Assembly (NCBI GenBank): GCA_016872725.1
Contig: VGZC01000015.1
Span: 66,271 to 99,060 of the forward strand
Direction: 5' to 3'
Origin: Planctomycetota bacterium
GTDB taxonomy: Bacteria; Planctomycetota; Planctomycetia; Pirellulales; Pirellulaceae
DNA length: 32,790 nt
In this document: piece after piece, positions 1-8,749 of the stretch
How positions within the stretch are numbered: the first letter of the stretch is position 1
How the letters are laid out: each line of letters opens with the position of its first letter
Translations under genes and position numbers: made by a program
Notes under the pieces: model-generated
Databases searched by the model: none
Told to the model about the DNA's origin: nothing
Seen by the model: only the letters and a program-made list of their open reading frames with translations

Positions 1-1
1 C

Positions 2-484
2 GAGGACCGCAAGCGGGACGGTCTGCTGCTCGACAAGTCCATCCGGGAAAACGTGTCGCTCCATGACCTGCGGCGAATCTCGCGGTTCGGAATCATCGAC
101 CGCGCGCGGGAGCTCGACGCGGCCCGCGCATTCGTTCGAAAGCTGTCGATCCGAGCGCCGCATGTCGAAACACCCGTTTCGACCTTGAGCGGCGGCAATC
201 AACAAAAGGTCGTGCTCTCCAAGACGCTCTTCGCCGGTCCTCGCGTTCTCCTTCTGGACGAACCGACCAAGGGCGTCGACGTCGGCGCGAAGTACGAGAT
301 CTACCGGCTCATGATGGACCTCGCCCGGGAAGGCATCGCGCAGATTCTCATCACGTCGGATCTACCCGAACTCCTCGCGCTCTGCGACCGATTCCTCGTG
401 CTCGCCCGAGGGCGCGTCGCGGACACGTTCACAAAGTCGGAGGCGAGCGACGCGCGCCTGATGCTCGCCGCGACAGGCGGATGA
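2..484 (+). CDS. Sugar ABC transporter ATP-binding protein, RbsA type (C-terminal part)
   Basis: This is the last nucleotide-binding domain of an RbsA/MglA-like ATPase that powers import of a monosaccharide through an inner-membrane permease. The frame is open from base 2, so the N-terminal part lies outside the window. The first visible residues (EDRKRDGLLLDKSIRENV) match the segment before the second domain's signature in this family. The ABC signature LSGGNQQKVVLSK and Walker B LLLDEPTKGVDVG are both intact, followed by the switch region ILITSDLPEL. The protein ends at a TGA at 482-484, only 16 bases from the end of the convergent DUF1501 gene. No permease gene follows, so its partners must lie upstream. 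The family is clear; the substrate cannot be told. Confidence 0.9.
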   Translation, partial: EDRKRDGLLLDKSIRENVSLHDLRRISRFGIIDRARELDAARAFVRKLSIRAPHVETPVSTLSGGNQQKVVLSKTLFAGPRVLLLDEPTKGVDVGAKYEIYRLMMDLAREGIAQILITSDLPELLALCDRFLVLARGRVADTFTKSEASDARLMLAATGG

Positions 485-500
485 GTGCGCGTCGATCCGA

Positions 501-1760
501 TCACGCGACGCAGTCCAGCAGGGGCCAGGCTTGGCCGAGCGCCCGTTCACCGGAGATGCCAAGCCACTTATCGAGGACCGTCGCGTAGAGGCTTCGAAAA
601 TCGACGCTGTGCGGGAAACTCGAACCGATCGGCAACAGGTCCTCGGGCTCGAGGCTGGGATGCGTTCCATGGATGCCCGGCTTGACGCCGGGCCCGAACA
701 GGAACTGGGTCGAAGCGGCGGCGTGGTCCGTGCCCTTGTTGCCGTTCTCCTTCGACGTCCGGCCGAATTCGCTGATGGTGAAAAGGAGCACGCGATTCGC
801 CTGGCCGTGTCCGTCGAGGTCATCCCAGAACGCGGTCAACGCGTCGTTCAATTCCTTGAGCAGTCCGTCGTGTTTCGGTTTCTGATTGGCGTGCGTGTCG
901 AACTCGAATCGCCCGTCCCTTCCCGTCCAATAGATGCGGGACGACAATCCCCCGGCGATCAACCCCGCGATCGTGCGCAAGTGGCGCCCGTATGCCGTGT
1001 CGGGGTAATTGACTTTCGGGCGATAGGCCATCGCGACGCGGCGGATCTCCTCCGAGGCCGCGTTCGCCGTGATCGCCGTGCTTGTGATCCATTCGAGTTC
1101 ACCCGCGCGCGTCGCGACGCCGGAGTCGTTGAGCCGGCCATAGGTCGCGAGCTGCCGGTCGTTGTCGGCGCTGCCGTATCCGAAGGTCGACGGGTCGTTG
1201 ATCAGAATCCCCGAATGCCGCTCGCCGCGCAGCGCCAATCCGGCGCCGAAGCTGTTGCCGACGGCGACGGCGCGTTTCGCGTCGGACGAGTCGGGAAAAC
1301 CGGCGTCGCACGCGCGGCCGACCCATCCGAACGGGACCTGCCGGCCTCGCGGATCGCCCATGAGCCACGTATCGGTCGCCGTGAAATGGCTGTAGTTCGG
1401 ATTGGGATAGCCGATCCCCTGCACGGCGGCCAGCCATCCTTTGTCGAGCAGCCTCTTCCATCCGCCGAGATGCGGATGGAATCCGAGCGCCTCGTTGACG
1501 CGAATGACCTCGGACTCGGGTATGCGCGTCGCTTCCTTGCGGTATTCGTAATAACGCGGATTGCCGTACGGCACCAGCGTGCTCAGCGCGTCGTTGCCGC
1601 CGTCGAGCTGTAGGACGACGAGCACGCGTTGATCGGGCTCGGCCGTCGGGCCGCCGAGCGCGGACCGAACCAGGAACCGGGGCACCGCGCCTCCGATTCC
1701 GACAAGTCCCAAACCCCGCGTCAACCACTCACGGCGCGTTGTTACGGCGATCTTCGGCAT
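501..1760 (-). CDS. DUF1501 family secreted protein
   Basis: A 419-residue DUF1501 protein, a sulfatase-like fold common in planctomycetes and usually encoded beside DUF1800. The start at 1760 gives a twin-arginine-like leader (TTRREWLTRG then a hydrophobic stretch), so export across the inner membrane is likely; a longer frame to 1976 reads through non-coding-looking residues. An AAGGA lies about 10 bases upstream of this ATG. Family hallmarks are VLQLDGGNDALSTLVPYG near the N-terminus and ISEFGRTSKENGNKGTDHA with FGPGVKPGIHG near the C-terminus. It is the second gene of a two-gene operon, 98 bases after the DUF1800 gene. The biochemical role of the family is not established. Confidence 0.9.
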   Translation of the reverse strand: MPKIAVTTRREWLTRGLGLVGIGGAVPRFLVRSALGGPTAEPDQRVLVVLQLDGGNDALSTLVPYGNPRYYEYRKEATRIPESEVIRVNEALGFHPHLGGWKRLLDKGWLAAVQGIGYPNPNYSHFTATDTWLMGDPRGRQVPFGWVGRACDAGFPDSSDAKRAVAVGNSFGAGLALRGERHSGILINDPSTFGYGSADNDRQLATYGRLNDSGVATRAGELEWITSTAITANAASEEIRRVAMAYRPKVNYPDTAYGRHLRTIAGLIAGGLSSRIYWTGRDGRFEFDTHANQKPKHDGLLKELNDALTAFWDDLDGHGQANRVLLFTISEFGRTSKENGNKGTDHAAASTQFLFGPGVKPGIHGTHPSLEPEDLLPIGSSFPHSVDFRSLYATVLDKWLGISGERALGQAWPLLDCVA

Positions 1761-1858
1761 TTCCCGATTTCCTTTGCGTTCATCGATCCGGATCAAGGAC
1801 CACCCGGGCGGTTCGCCGCCTCGGTGCGGCTCCTTTCGCGGAACACGAAATTCGGACG

Positions 1859-3934
1859 TCAACTGACTTGATATTCCGGGCAGCTTACGATCAACATGAT
1901 CGCTTCCAAGAGCTTCGCCTGAATCTCCTTGGCCTTCGAATCCCATTCGGACGTGGGAGGCAACGGGCCGAGGCACTCGACAAGCGACTTGCGCTTCTCC
2001 TCGCTCAACTCGACGAGCAGGAACCGGCGCGTCAAATGGTCTACGACCTCATCCGCATTGCGGAGGGGCGTCTTCTTGAATTCGGCGACGAAGTCGGTTT
2101 CCGATTTCTTGATCAACTCGGCGACCGCCGTGTATCGGAGCATCAGGAGGTTCGCGTTGATCCAATGCCTTCCTTCGGGCCATCCCGCGACGCTTGGCGG
2201 ATCGAACAGCGCCTGGCCCGTATTGGAAAGCGCGTGGCGCCATTGGGGATACTCGGGTTTCGCGATTTTGATCGTCCTTGCCGTGCCGACCATCAGCTCG
2301 ACGGGGCTCTTGATGTGCGCGCCCATCGACGCGGGATCGTAGAATGCTTCAGACAGAAAGAGGTTTCCCAGCGCGGGGCGCAAGCGATAACCGTTCGCCC
2401 GAAGGACGTGCGCGACCCGGTCCGCGGACTCGGGATCGATGTCCCATCGCACGAAATACCGCCATAGTTTGCGGGCCAGGTAGTCGGCGACCGCCGGGTG
2501 TTCGAGGATGACATCGACGGCCTCGTGGGGGCCCCACGCGCCGGCCTTCCCCAGGAGCGTCTTCACACCGCCGTCGTGGCGCGACGCACGGAAGCGAAAC
2601 TGTCCCGAGTACCGCTCGAACGTCGCGCCGGTCAGCGCCCGCGTGTTCGCGTCGCGGACGTCCGTCTCGGTGTATCCATCGGGCCGGTGCGCCGCACTGT
2701 TCTCCTCACCGATCGAAAACAGTTCGAGCACCTCGCGGCCCAGATTCTCGTTATGGTTGCCCGCGACGTTCTCCTCGTTGTTCAGGTATTGGATCATCGC
2801 GGGATCGATCACGATGCCATGGAGCAGCGCGTCGAAGTTGTCGGCGTAGGCGCGGAACATCTGATTCTGCTGGTGCAGTAGCTGCGCGTTCCGCAGCGTG
2901 AGATAGCTCGACGCAAAATGATCGTGCCAGAACAGGACGAGTTTCTCCTCGAGGGGCCGAGGAGACTCGACCATCCGTTTGACCCACCAATCGACGAGTG
3001 CCGCGTGCTGTGTCGCATCGCGCCGTTCGTCCTGTTCGGCCATTCGGTTCCGCGCATCGGCGTGCAATCGGTTTTCGTAGTCGAGCGGCCGTTCCCAATC
3101 GAGCACGTTGAACTCCAGGTTCGCCACGGGCCTCGCGCGGTATTCAACAAGGAACTCGACGGCCTTATGCGGACCGAGTTCGACGAGTTTCTTCACGTCT
3201 TCAGGCGTGCCTCCGAAACCGGCGCGGAACAACAGGTGCCGCGCCTTGGCGTAATCCCATTGCTCGCTCGTGATCGGCCTAAGTCCTCCCAAGGCCTCGG
3301 CGTGCGCGGTCGCGGCGCGATCGCGGGCGGCGGCCAGCCGCGTCACCGCATCCGATCGCGATCGCTCGGCGGCGGCGAGCGTCGCGGAGGCCGATTCTTT
3401 TTCGGCGAGGACGGCGGCGACCGCGGCCTCGGCCTTCGCGAGCGATTCGGCGGAATGGGCCGCGGCCTTCTTTGCCTCGTCGATCCGCTTGTCGACGTCC
3501 GCATCGCCGGCGGCGCGCGCCGCGTCGGCCTTTCCGGTCAGTTCGTCGACGTTCTTCCTCGTGGAGGCGGCGTCCGCGGCAGCCTTGTCCCGTTTCGCGA
3601 CGGCCGCGGACTCCTGGTCCTTGAGCGCGGCGAGCTTCGTCTTGGCGGCGGTCGCGTCCTTGTCCGCCGCGGCGTGGGCCGCCTCGTGTTCCCCAACCGC
3701 TTGCCGCGCCGCCCAGGCTTGCTCGGCGACCAACGTGGCTTGCGCATCGCGCAGCGCGGCCCTCGCTTCAGCCGAATCCGGGTGGCTTTCGAGCGCGGCG
3801 CGCGCTTCGTCGACGGCCCGGGTCGCCGCCGCGACGGCGTCCGCGGACGGCTCATCCGTCCCGTCCCCGGCGATCACGCGGTTTCCGAAAAACGGAACAG
3901 TGCCGAGCAGTACGGCCCAAGCGAACGCCTTCAT
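1859..3934 (-). CDS. DUF1800 family secreted protein with long N-terminal coiled coil
   Basis: A 691-residue protein with a signal peptide (residues 1-22). Next comes an Ala/Glu/Lys/Asp-rich stretch (about 31-215) with the look of a long coiled coil, then a DUF1800 domain from about residue 225. DUF1800 hallmarks are LLFRAGFGGTPE, FWHDHFA, NENLGREVLELFSIG, YTETDVRDANTRALTGA and SRHDGGVKTLLG. The ATG at 3934 is preceded by GGAG at a normal distance. It is first in the operon with the DUF1501 gene and lies about 140 bases downstream of a recognisable promoter (4078-4106). DUF1800 and DUF1501 are regularly paired in planctomycetes, but their joint role is unknown. The coiled coil makes the N-terminal half longer than is common for the family. 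Confidence 0.9.
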   Translation of the reverse strand: MKAFAWAVLLGTVPFFGNRVIAGDGTDEPSADAVAAATRAVDEARAALESHPDSAEARAALRDAQATLVAEQAWAARQAVGEHEAAHAAADKDATAAKTKLAALKDQESAAVAKRDKAAADAASTRKNVDELTGKADAARAAGDADVDKRIDEAKKAAAHSAESLAKAEAAVAAVLAEKESASATLAAAERSRSDAVTRLAAARDRAATAHAEALGGLRPITSEQWDYAKARHLLFRAGFGGTPEDVKKLVELGPHKAVEFLVEYRARPVANLEFNVLDWERPLDYENRLHADARNRMAEQDERRDATQHAALVDWWVKRMVESPRPLEEKLVLFWHDHFASSYLTLRNAQLLHQQNQMFRAYADNFDALLHGIVIDPAMIQYLNNEENVAGNHNENLGREVLELFSIGEENSAAHRPDGYTETDVRDANTRALTGATFERYSGQFRFRASRHDGGVKTLLGKAGAWGPHEAVDVILEHPAVADYLARKLWRYFVRWDIDPESADRVAHVLRANGYRLRPALGNLFLSEAFYDPASMGAHIKSPVELMVGTARTIKIAKPEYPQWRHALSNTGQALFDPPSVAGWPEGRHWINANLLMLRYTAVAELIKKSETDFVAEFKKTPLRNADEVVDHLTRRFLLVELSEEKRKSLVECLGPLPPTSEWDSKAKEIQAKLLEAIMLIVSCPEYQVS

Positions 3935-4077
3935 GATCGTGTCTCCGTCGGGACCCGGTGAGCCGCGAGGCGACCGCCCCCCTCACCCGTCCCATCGGCT
4001 CGCCCTCCCGATGCGCATATGTACGCGCGTGCGATGCGATTGGAGCGGCAGCGGTTCACGCAGCGTGTCGGACGTAG

Positions 4078-4106
4078 ATCATAAGACCACGGAACGGCGA
4101 CTTCAA
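4078..4106 (-). promoter_or_regulatory. Sigma-70-type promoter for the DUF1800-DUF1501 operon
   Basis: On the minus strand the -35 box TTGAAG (4101-4106) is followed by a 17-base spacer and the -10 box TATGAT (4078-4083, five of six consensus bases). It faces the DUF1800 gene and would give a leader of roughly 135 bases. The rest of the 255-base gap (3935-4189) holds no ORF with coding character. Confidence 0.6.
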
Positions 4107-4189
4107 TCAAACGAGCCGGGCCTCGATCGGCCGCGGCGCGTCGGAATCGTCGGACTCCCGTCCACCCCGGAATTCGCGACTCCATCGCC

Positions 4190-5380
4190 CTACGGACCGC
4201 GGGCGGCGTCGAGCAAGGCCTTCGCGCGGCGCGTGTCGCCGGATTCGACCGCGTCCAACGCGCGTTCGACAGCCAGCGACTGAGCGAGCGAAACGGGGAC
4301 CCCCTCATCCGGTTCCGGCGGAATCACGCCGAGCCGATCGACGATGCGATCGGCCAGTTCGCCGATTCCCTCCCCCGTCATCGCGCTGACTCGAACATCG
4401 AACCGTGCTCCGGTCGGCGCGACGTTGACCGAATGGGATGCCGGAAGATCGATCTTGTTGCGGACGTGGAGCAGCCGAATAGCTCGCGCATCGGGAAGGA
4501 AAGGGAGCTCCGACCCGCCGGCGTCCCGTACCAGGACGACGAGATCGGAATCGTCGAGCGCCGCGCGGGCCCGCCGCACTCCCTCGTTTTCGATCGGGTC
4601 CTCGGTCGACCGGATCCCGGCCGTGTCGCGCAGCTCGACGGGCCAACCGTCGAACGCCGTGAGCGACGCGACGACATCGCGCGTCGTTCCGGGCCGCTCG
4701 GCGACAATCGATCGCGCGTGGCCGAGCAGGCGATTGACGAGGCTGCTCTTGCCGACGTTGGGTGGCCCGACGAACGCGACCCGCCAGGGCGCGACGAGAT
4801 GGCGTCCGACGGGGATGAGTTGGCCGAGCCGACGGAGGGCGCGGCGAGCCGACTCGTTCCGCCCTTCATCAAGGTGCCGCACGATCGCTCCGACGTCCCG
4901 CGACCAAGCTCCGCGGCATTGCGCGAGCAGGATGCCCGCCGTACGGTCGGTCAGGGCTTCGGCGAGCCGCACGCGCAGCTCGCCCGCCGAGCCGCCTTCC
5001 CCTTCGGTCAACCACGTCCGCCACGGGACGATGCGGGCGCCGGCGCGGCGCAGGTCATCGAGGATCGCTCGGCATGCCGCATCGCCTCCGTGGCAATGCA
5101 CCTCGATCGTCGACGCGTCGATGCGGCACACCACGATTTCCTCGCCCACGCGATCGGGACATTTCCTCGAGTCGATATCGTCCGAGCCGCGCGGGTCGAG
5201 CCACGTACCGAACCGGATTTGGGAATGCGGAAGCGAGTCCGGCGCCGTCTCGCGTCGCGGTGTGAAGTAGGTGAGGACGATCGCGTCCGCGCCGATTCCC
5301 CGCACGCCGATGGTCGCGATCGCGCCGCGTCCCGGCGCGGTGAGCAGGGCCGCGCACACCGGGACCGGATCAGGACACAT
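4190..5380 (-). CDS. mnmE: MnmE-like tRNA-modification GTPase lacking the C-terminal cysteine motif
   Basis: A 396-residue homologue of MnmE (TrmE), which with MnmG modifies U34 of tRNA. The N-terminal folate-binding-type domain is recognisable (TAPGRGAIATIGVRG; IEVHCHGG at 93-99). A helical segment and an embedded G domain follow: G1 GPPNVGKSS (205-213), GTTRD (231-235), DTAG (252-255) and NKID (308-311). The protein stops at residue 396. The final helices and the C-terminal CIGK-type motif, whose cysteine is considered essential in MnmE, are missing. The start at 5380 overlaps the end of coaX by 11 bases, so translation is probably coupled. It may act as a reduced MnmE or may have lost the modification step. 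Confidence 0.82.
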   Translation of the reverse strand: MCPDPVPVCAALLTAPGRGAIATIGVRGIGADAIVLTYFTPRRETAPDSLPHSQIRFGTWLDPRGSDDIDSRKCPDRVGEEIVVCRIDASTIEVHCHGGDAACRAILDDLRRAGARIVPWRTWLTEGEGGSAGELRVRLAEALTDRTAGILLAQCRGAWSRDVGAIVRHLDEGRNESARRALRRLGQLIPVGRHLVAPWRVAFVGPPNVGKSSLVNRLLGHARSIVAERPGTTRDVVASLTAFDGWPVELRDTAGIRSTEDPIENEGVRRARAALDDSDLVVLVRDAGGSELPFLPDARAIRLLHVRNKIDLPASHSVNVAPTGARFDVRVSAMTGEGIGELADRIVDRLGVIPPEPDEGVPVSLAQSLAVERALDAVESGDTRRAKALLDAARGP

Positions 5381-6188
5381 CGTTCACGCCTCCCGTCGGG
5401 CCGCCGCATCCCGCCAGCGCCGTTCCCGCGAGAACAAGCTCGGGAATGAACCGGGGATTCCATTCGGCGAGCCGTTCCAGGTCGTGCCAGCCGCCGGTGA
5501 GGAAGAGCTGGGGAGGTTCGGGAAGTTCGTCCGCGATCGCGCGCACCAATTCGAGCACGGCTCCTCGAATGCCGTGAAAGACGCCGCTCTGGATGGCGCC
5601 TTGCGTATCGCGGCCGACGGGGGACGGTCGTTCGGCGGGAATCGCGACGCGGGGCAGCCCGTCGGTGTGCTCATGCAACGCATCGGACCACAATCGGGGT
5701 CCCGGCAGGATCGCGCCGCCCCGGAATACGCCCCGTTTGTCCACCAGGTCGATCGTGACGGCCGTTCCTCCGTCGACAATCACGGCTCCCCTGCCCGGCG
5801 AACGAATCCGGTTCACGGCGGCGGCCGCCGCGATCCGGTCGCGTCCGACCCGGTCGGGACGGCGCACGTCGAGCGTCACGCGGTAATCGGCCGGTTCGAG
5901 CCGTCGGTAGGCGTCGCGGGGCCGAGCGCGACGGACCCACTCGGCCAGGTCCGCCTCGCGCCCGCGATGCACGCTCGTGACGCGCCACGACACGGGATCG
6001 TCCGGCAGGAGTGACAGAAGGTCGTCACTTGGTCCGTCGATGCGAATCGGATCGCGGGAATGCGATTGTGGCCACGCGCGCATCGGCGGCAAGGCGCCCT
6101 CGGAGCACGCCGCGACGTCGCGCTCCGCGTACCGCGCGAGGTGCACGTACGAATTGCCGATGTCAACCGCGATCAGCGACCCGCTCAT
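5370..6188 (-). CDS. coaX: Type III pantothenate kinase
   Basis: CoaX phosphorylates pantothenate with ATP in the first step of coenzyme A synthesis in the cytoplasm. The 272-residue protein has the ASKHA-fold motifs of the type III family: DIGNS (9-13) for phosphate binding, GRDR (115-118), DGGTAVTID (139-147) and GGAILPG (157-163). Length is normal for the family. The ATG at 6188 lies inside the last codons of obg (26-base overlap), and the stop overlaps the start of the mnmE-like gene. The three genes are therefore physically interlocked and probably co-translated. Confidence 0.92.
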   Translation of the reverse strand: MSGSLIAVDIGNSYVHLARYAERDVAACSEGALPPMRAWPQSHSRDPIRIDGPSDDLLSLLPDDPVSWRVTSVHRGREADLAEWVRRARPRDAYRRLEPADYRVTLDVRRPDRVGRDRIAAAAAVNRIRSPGRGAVIVDGGTAVTIDLVDKRGVFRGGAILPGPRLWSDALHEHTDGLPRVAIPAERPSPVGRDTQGAIQSGVFHGIRGAVLELVRAIADELPEPPQLFLTGGWHDLERLAEWNPRFIPELVLAGTALAGCGGPTGGVNDVS

Positions 6189-7182
6189 GGCTCCGCGTTT
6201 CCTCGAGAACTTGGACGATGCGGTCCACGAGCCGATGAAGGCCTTCGCCCGTCACGGCGGAGACAGGCAACACGTCGCGCCCCGTCGCCTCGCCGAGCGC
6301 CGCTCCCACGTCGGCGGCGTCCGGCAATTCGCATTTCGTGACGACGACGATCTCGGGCCTCGTCGCCAATTCCGCCTTGTAGCGAGCCAACTCCTCGCGG
6401 ATCACCGCGTAGTTCCGCACCGGATCTCCCCCATCGACCGGGCATGGTTCGACAAGGTGGACGAGCACACCGGACCTTTCAATGTGGCGCAGGAATTCGT
6501 GGCCGAGTCCGATGCCCGAGTGGGCGCCTTCGATCAGCCCTGGGATGTCGGCGAGGATGAACGAACGATCGGAGTCGAGCACGACCTGTCCGAGGTTCGG
6601 GAACTTGGTGGTGAACGGATAGTCGGCGATTTCAGGCCGGGCGCGTGAGAGACGGCTCAGCATGGTGCTCTTGCCCGCGTTCGGCATGCCGATGAGGCCG
6701 ACGTCCGCGATCGACTTGAGCTCCAATTCGATCCGCCGGACTTCGCCGTCCTCGCCCGGCGTCCGTTCGCGCGGCGCTCGGTTCGTGGATGACTTGAAAT
6801 GCGTGTTTCCCCAGCCGCCTTTTCCGCCGCGCGCGGCGATGCACGTGTCGCCCGGCGCGGCGAGGTCCTTGAGGACGAACCGTTCGTGAGCGTCGGTGAC
6901 GAGCGTTCCGGGCGGAACCAGGATGACAAGATCGTCGCCGCCGCGCCCGTGGCGATTGGCGCCCTGGCCGTGCCCTCCGTCGGTCGCATTCCAGAATCGC
7001 CGATGCCCAAGCGCGGCGAGACTATTCACGCCGGCGCGCGCTTCAACGATGACGCTTCCGCCTCGACCGCCATCTCCGCCGTCGGGCCCGCCGCGCGGCA
7101 CGTACTTCTCGCGCCGAAAGCTCGCGCAGCCGTCACCGCCCCGCCCGCCGCGAACCTCGATCGTCACTCGGTCGACAAACAT
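6163..7182 (-). CDS. obg: Obg family GTPase
   Basis: Obg/CgtA is an essential GTPase that binds the large ribosomal subunit and links its assembly to cell state. The 339-residue protein has the glycine-rich Obg domain (about 1-158; [20 protein letters not shown]) and a G domain with GMPNAGKST (165-173), YPFTT (188-192) and [19 protein letters not shown] (212-230). It ends soon after the G domain, so the C-terminal OCT-type extension of some homologues is absent. The G4 motif reads TKCE (282-285) instead of the usual (N/T)KxD. It follows rpmA (L27), the common bacterial pairing, but a five-copy tandem repeat separates the two. Confidence 0.95.
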   Translation of the reverse strand: MFVDRVTIEVRGGRGGDGCASFRREKYVPRGGPDGGDGGRGGSVIVEARAGVNSLAALGHRRFWNATDGGHGQGANRHGRGGDDLVILVPPGTLVTDAHERFVLKDLAAPGDTCIAARGGKGGWGNTHFKSSTNRAPRERTPGEDGEVRRIELELKSIADVGLIGMPNAGKSTMLSRLSRARPEIADYPFTTKFPNLGQVVLDSDRSFILADIPGLIEGAHSGIGLGHEFLRHIERSGVLVHLVEPCPVDGGDPVRNYAVIREELARYKAELATRPEIVVVTKCELPDAADVGAALGEATGRDVLPVSAVTGEGLHRLVDRIVQVLEETRSHERVADRG

Positions 7183-7232
7183 GGTGCCGCCGATCGCGGG
7201 CGCCCCTCCAGGTCCAGCCGAAGCCCGTGCTC

Positions 7233-7312
7233 ACGGGGTCATGACGCTACGGGGTCATGACGCTACGGGGTCATGACGCTACGGGGTCATGACGCTACGG
7301 GGTCATGACGTT
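7233..7312. repeat. Tandem repeat, 16 bp x 5, spanning the rpmA stop codon
   Basis: Four exact copies of ACGGGGTCATGACGCT (7233-7296) and a fifth with one change (7297-7312). The fifth copy is the last coding part of rpmA: on the minus strand it holds the codons for MTP and the TAG stop. The other four are therefore extra copies of the gene's end placed in the rpmA-obg spacer. Because 16 is not a multiple of three, the copies put TAG stops in all three frames. Each copy also contains the four-codon frame ATG-ACC-CCG-TAG. Confidence 0.95.
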
Positions 7313-7540
7313 GATGCGGCGACCTTCGCGGTCGAACGCGACGACGCCGTCAACGAGCGCGAACAGGGTGTAGTCCTTCCCCATCCCGACGTTGCTTCCG
7401 GCATGGAACCGTGTGCCGACCTGGCGGACCAGAATATTCCCCGCAACGACTTGTTCGCCGCCGAATTTCTTGACGCCGCGCCGCTGCGCATTCGAATCGC
7501 GCCCGTTGCGACTCGAACCTTGTCCCTTCTTATGAGCCAT
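7295..7540 (-). CDS. rpmA: 50S ribosomal protein L27
   Basis: L27 (bL27) has an N-terminal tail that reaches the peptidyl transferase centre. The 81-residue protein starts [20 protein letters not shown] and contains [20 protein letters not shown], both typical. A frame open to 7699 exists, but only the ATG at 7540 gives a normal N-terminus, and GAGGAAAG lies upstream of it. The end of the gene is the template of the tandem repeat at 7233-7312. The usual partner rplU (L21) is absent; a secreted-protein gene sits upstream instead. The 189-base spacer 7541-7729 shows no further gene. Confidence 0.97.
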   Translation of the reverse strand: MAHKKGQGSSRNGRDSNAQRRGVKKFGGEQVVAGNILVRQVGTRFHAGSNVGMGKDYTLFALVDGVVAFDREGRRINVMTP

Positions 7541-7729
7541 GACCTTGCTTTCCTCGGCGCGCGGCCGCCGGCCGGCACCTTCGAATTCACCCTGCGATCG
7601 GGGCCGCGGTCGCGGCAAGGGCACACGGTCCCCACCGCCTGGAATCCCAAGGCCCGAACACCACGCGGACGGCGCGCGGCCCGAACGCGACACGACCACC
7701 GGCCGCTCGCTCGACGCACGGGCTTCGTT

Positions 7730-8749
7730 TTACCGGTAAATCCACTGGTAATCAAGGCGTTCCGTCATGCCTTCGTAGTGCGTGAGCCGCTCGGCCTGCT
7801 CCGCCGGCTCGCTTTCGATCGGTACGCCGAATCGGATCTCGCCCTCGTGCTGGAAAACCGAGTCGCCGGGCCGCCAGAAATTGAGTTGAAGGGTTTTGGA
7901 CCGGAACGTCCGACCCGTGCGGGGCGCGTCGCCCGCCTTGAACAGGCCCTGGGCATCCTCGAATTGATAGGCGTTGGTCAGGCCCCGCACATGGATGGAA
8001 AAGAAATTGACCCGCGGATCGATATCGGTCCACGTGACGTAGCCCCAAACGCCCAAGTCGTCCGTGTCCCGCGCCACGGGCACCGCGATATTCGTGATTT
8101 CGATCGCGTTGTACAAAGGCACGCCCGGCGCCTCGCGGTCCTCGATCGGCCCCTTGGCCGATGGAATGATCTGATCCAGGTACGACTTGTTGACATCCAC
8201 GCTCGTGAAAACGAAGTGGGGAAAGAACCGAGGCGTCGGGTTCGATTCGCCGGCCGTGGTCGACGGAAACGTCTCGTTGCCGAACGGGTCCCGTTTGGGC
8301 GTGGGTTTCAAGTCGTTCGGGAAATAGCGGATGCGGTAGACCATATACCAGACGAGCTTTTTCTGGAGTTTTCCGGACGGTTGCGGCAGATCGACTTCAA
8401 CCATGCGGAGCGGTTTGAACGCGAATTCAAGATTCCAGATCGGGCGGCGAAGGACCACGCGCCGCGACAATTCGCCAAGCGTTTCCGTCTTGGCCAGGTA
8501 GTTGGGCGTCCAATTCAAGTCGGCCGCATTCGCCGCCAACTCGGGCAACGCCATCGGACCCGTATACGTCTCGGCCGGCAGCGGCGATGGCGGGATGACG
8601 GTGAGCACGCCGGGAGCGAGGGAACGCGGCGACTGGCCGAACGCCGAATCGCGCGCGCCGGCAAATCCGGCGGTCGCCGCAGCCAGTGCCAAGACCCCGG
8701 CAAACCGGCTGATCCGCGGGGCCCAGGTCGTGCCATGCCATCGGTTCAT
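7730..8749 (-). CDS. Secreted protein of unknown function
   Basis: A 339-residue protein I do not recognise. The ATG at 8749 gives a signal peptide (basic start, then FAGVLALAAATAGFAGA) that would be cleaved near residue 30. The mature part has no membrane segment and is rich in aromatic residues and beta-prone stretches such as LVWYMVYRIRYFP and VWGYVTWTDIDPRVNFFSIH. It contains no cysteines and no evident catalytic motif. It lies just upstream of rpmA and downstream of a strong promoter (8888-8917), so it appears to head the rpmA-obg-coaX transcript. Codon use matches its neighbours. A periplasmic structural or binding role is possible but unproven. Confidence 0.75.
   Translation of the reverse strand: MNRWHGTTWAPRISRFAGVLALAAATAGFAGARDSAFGQSPRSLAPGVLTVIPPSPLPAETYTGPMALPELAANAADLNWTPNYLAKTETLGELSRRVVLRRPIWNLEFAFKPLRMVEVDLPQPSGKLQKKLVWYMVYRIRYFPNDLKPTPKRDPFGNETFPSTTAGESNPTPRFFPHFVFTSVDVNKSYLDQIIPSAKGPIEDREAPGVPLYNAIEITNIAVPVARDTDDLGVWGYVTWTDIDPRVNFFSIHVRGLTNAYQFEDAQGLFKAGDAPRTGRTFRSKTLQLNFWRPGDSVFQHEGEIRFGVPIESEPAEQAERLTHYEGMTERLDYQWIYR

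Noticed and set aside
489-511. GCGTCG/CGACGC hairpin between the convergent ABC and DUF1501 genes as a terminator
   Set aside because: The stem is only six bases with a long loop, no T-run follows on either strand, and it overlaps the DUF1501 coding end.
3270-4283. Long plus-strand frame opposite the DUF1800 gene rich in Ala and Ser
   Set aside because: It mirrors the coiled-coil repeat of the real minus-strand gene, and GC-rich antisense frames stay open by chance. It has no family motif.
7233-7312. CRISPR array at the 16-bp repeat
   Set aside because: The units are directly adjacent with no spacers, so it is a simple tandem repeat.
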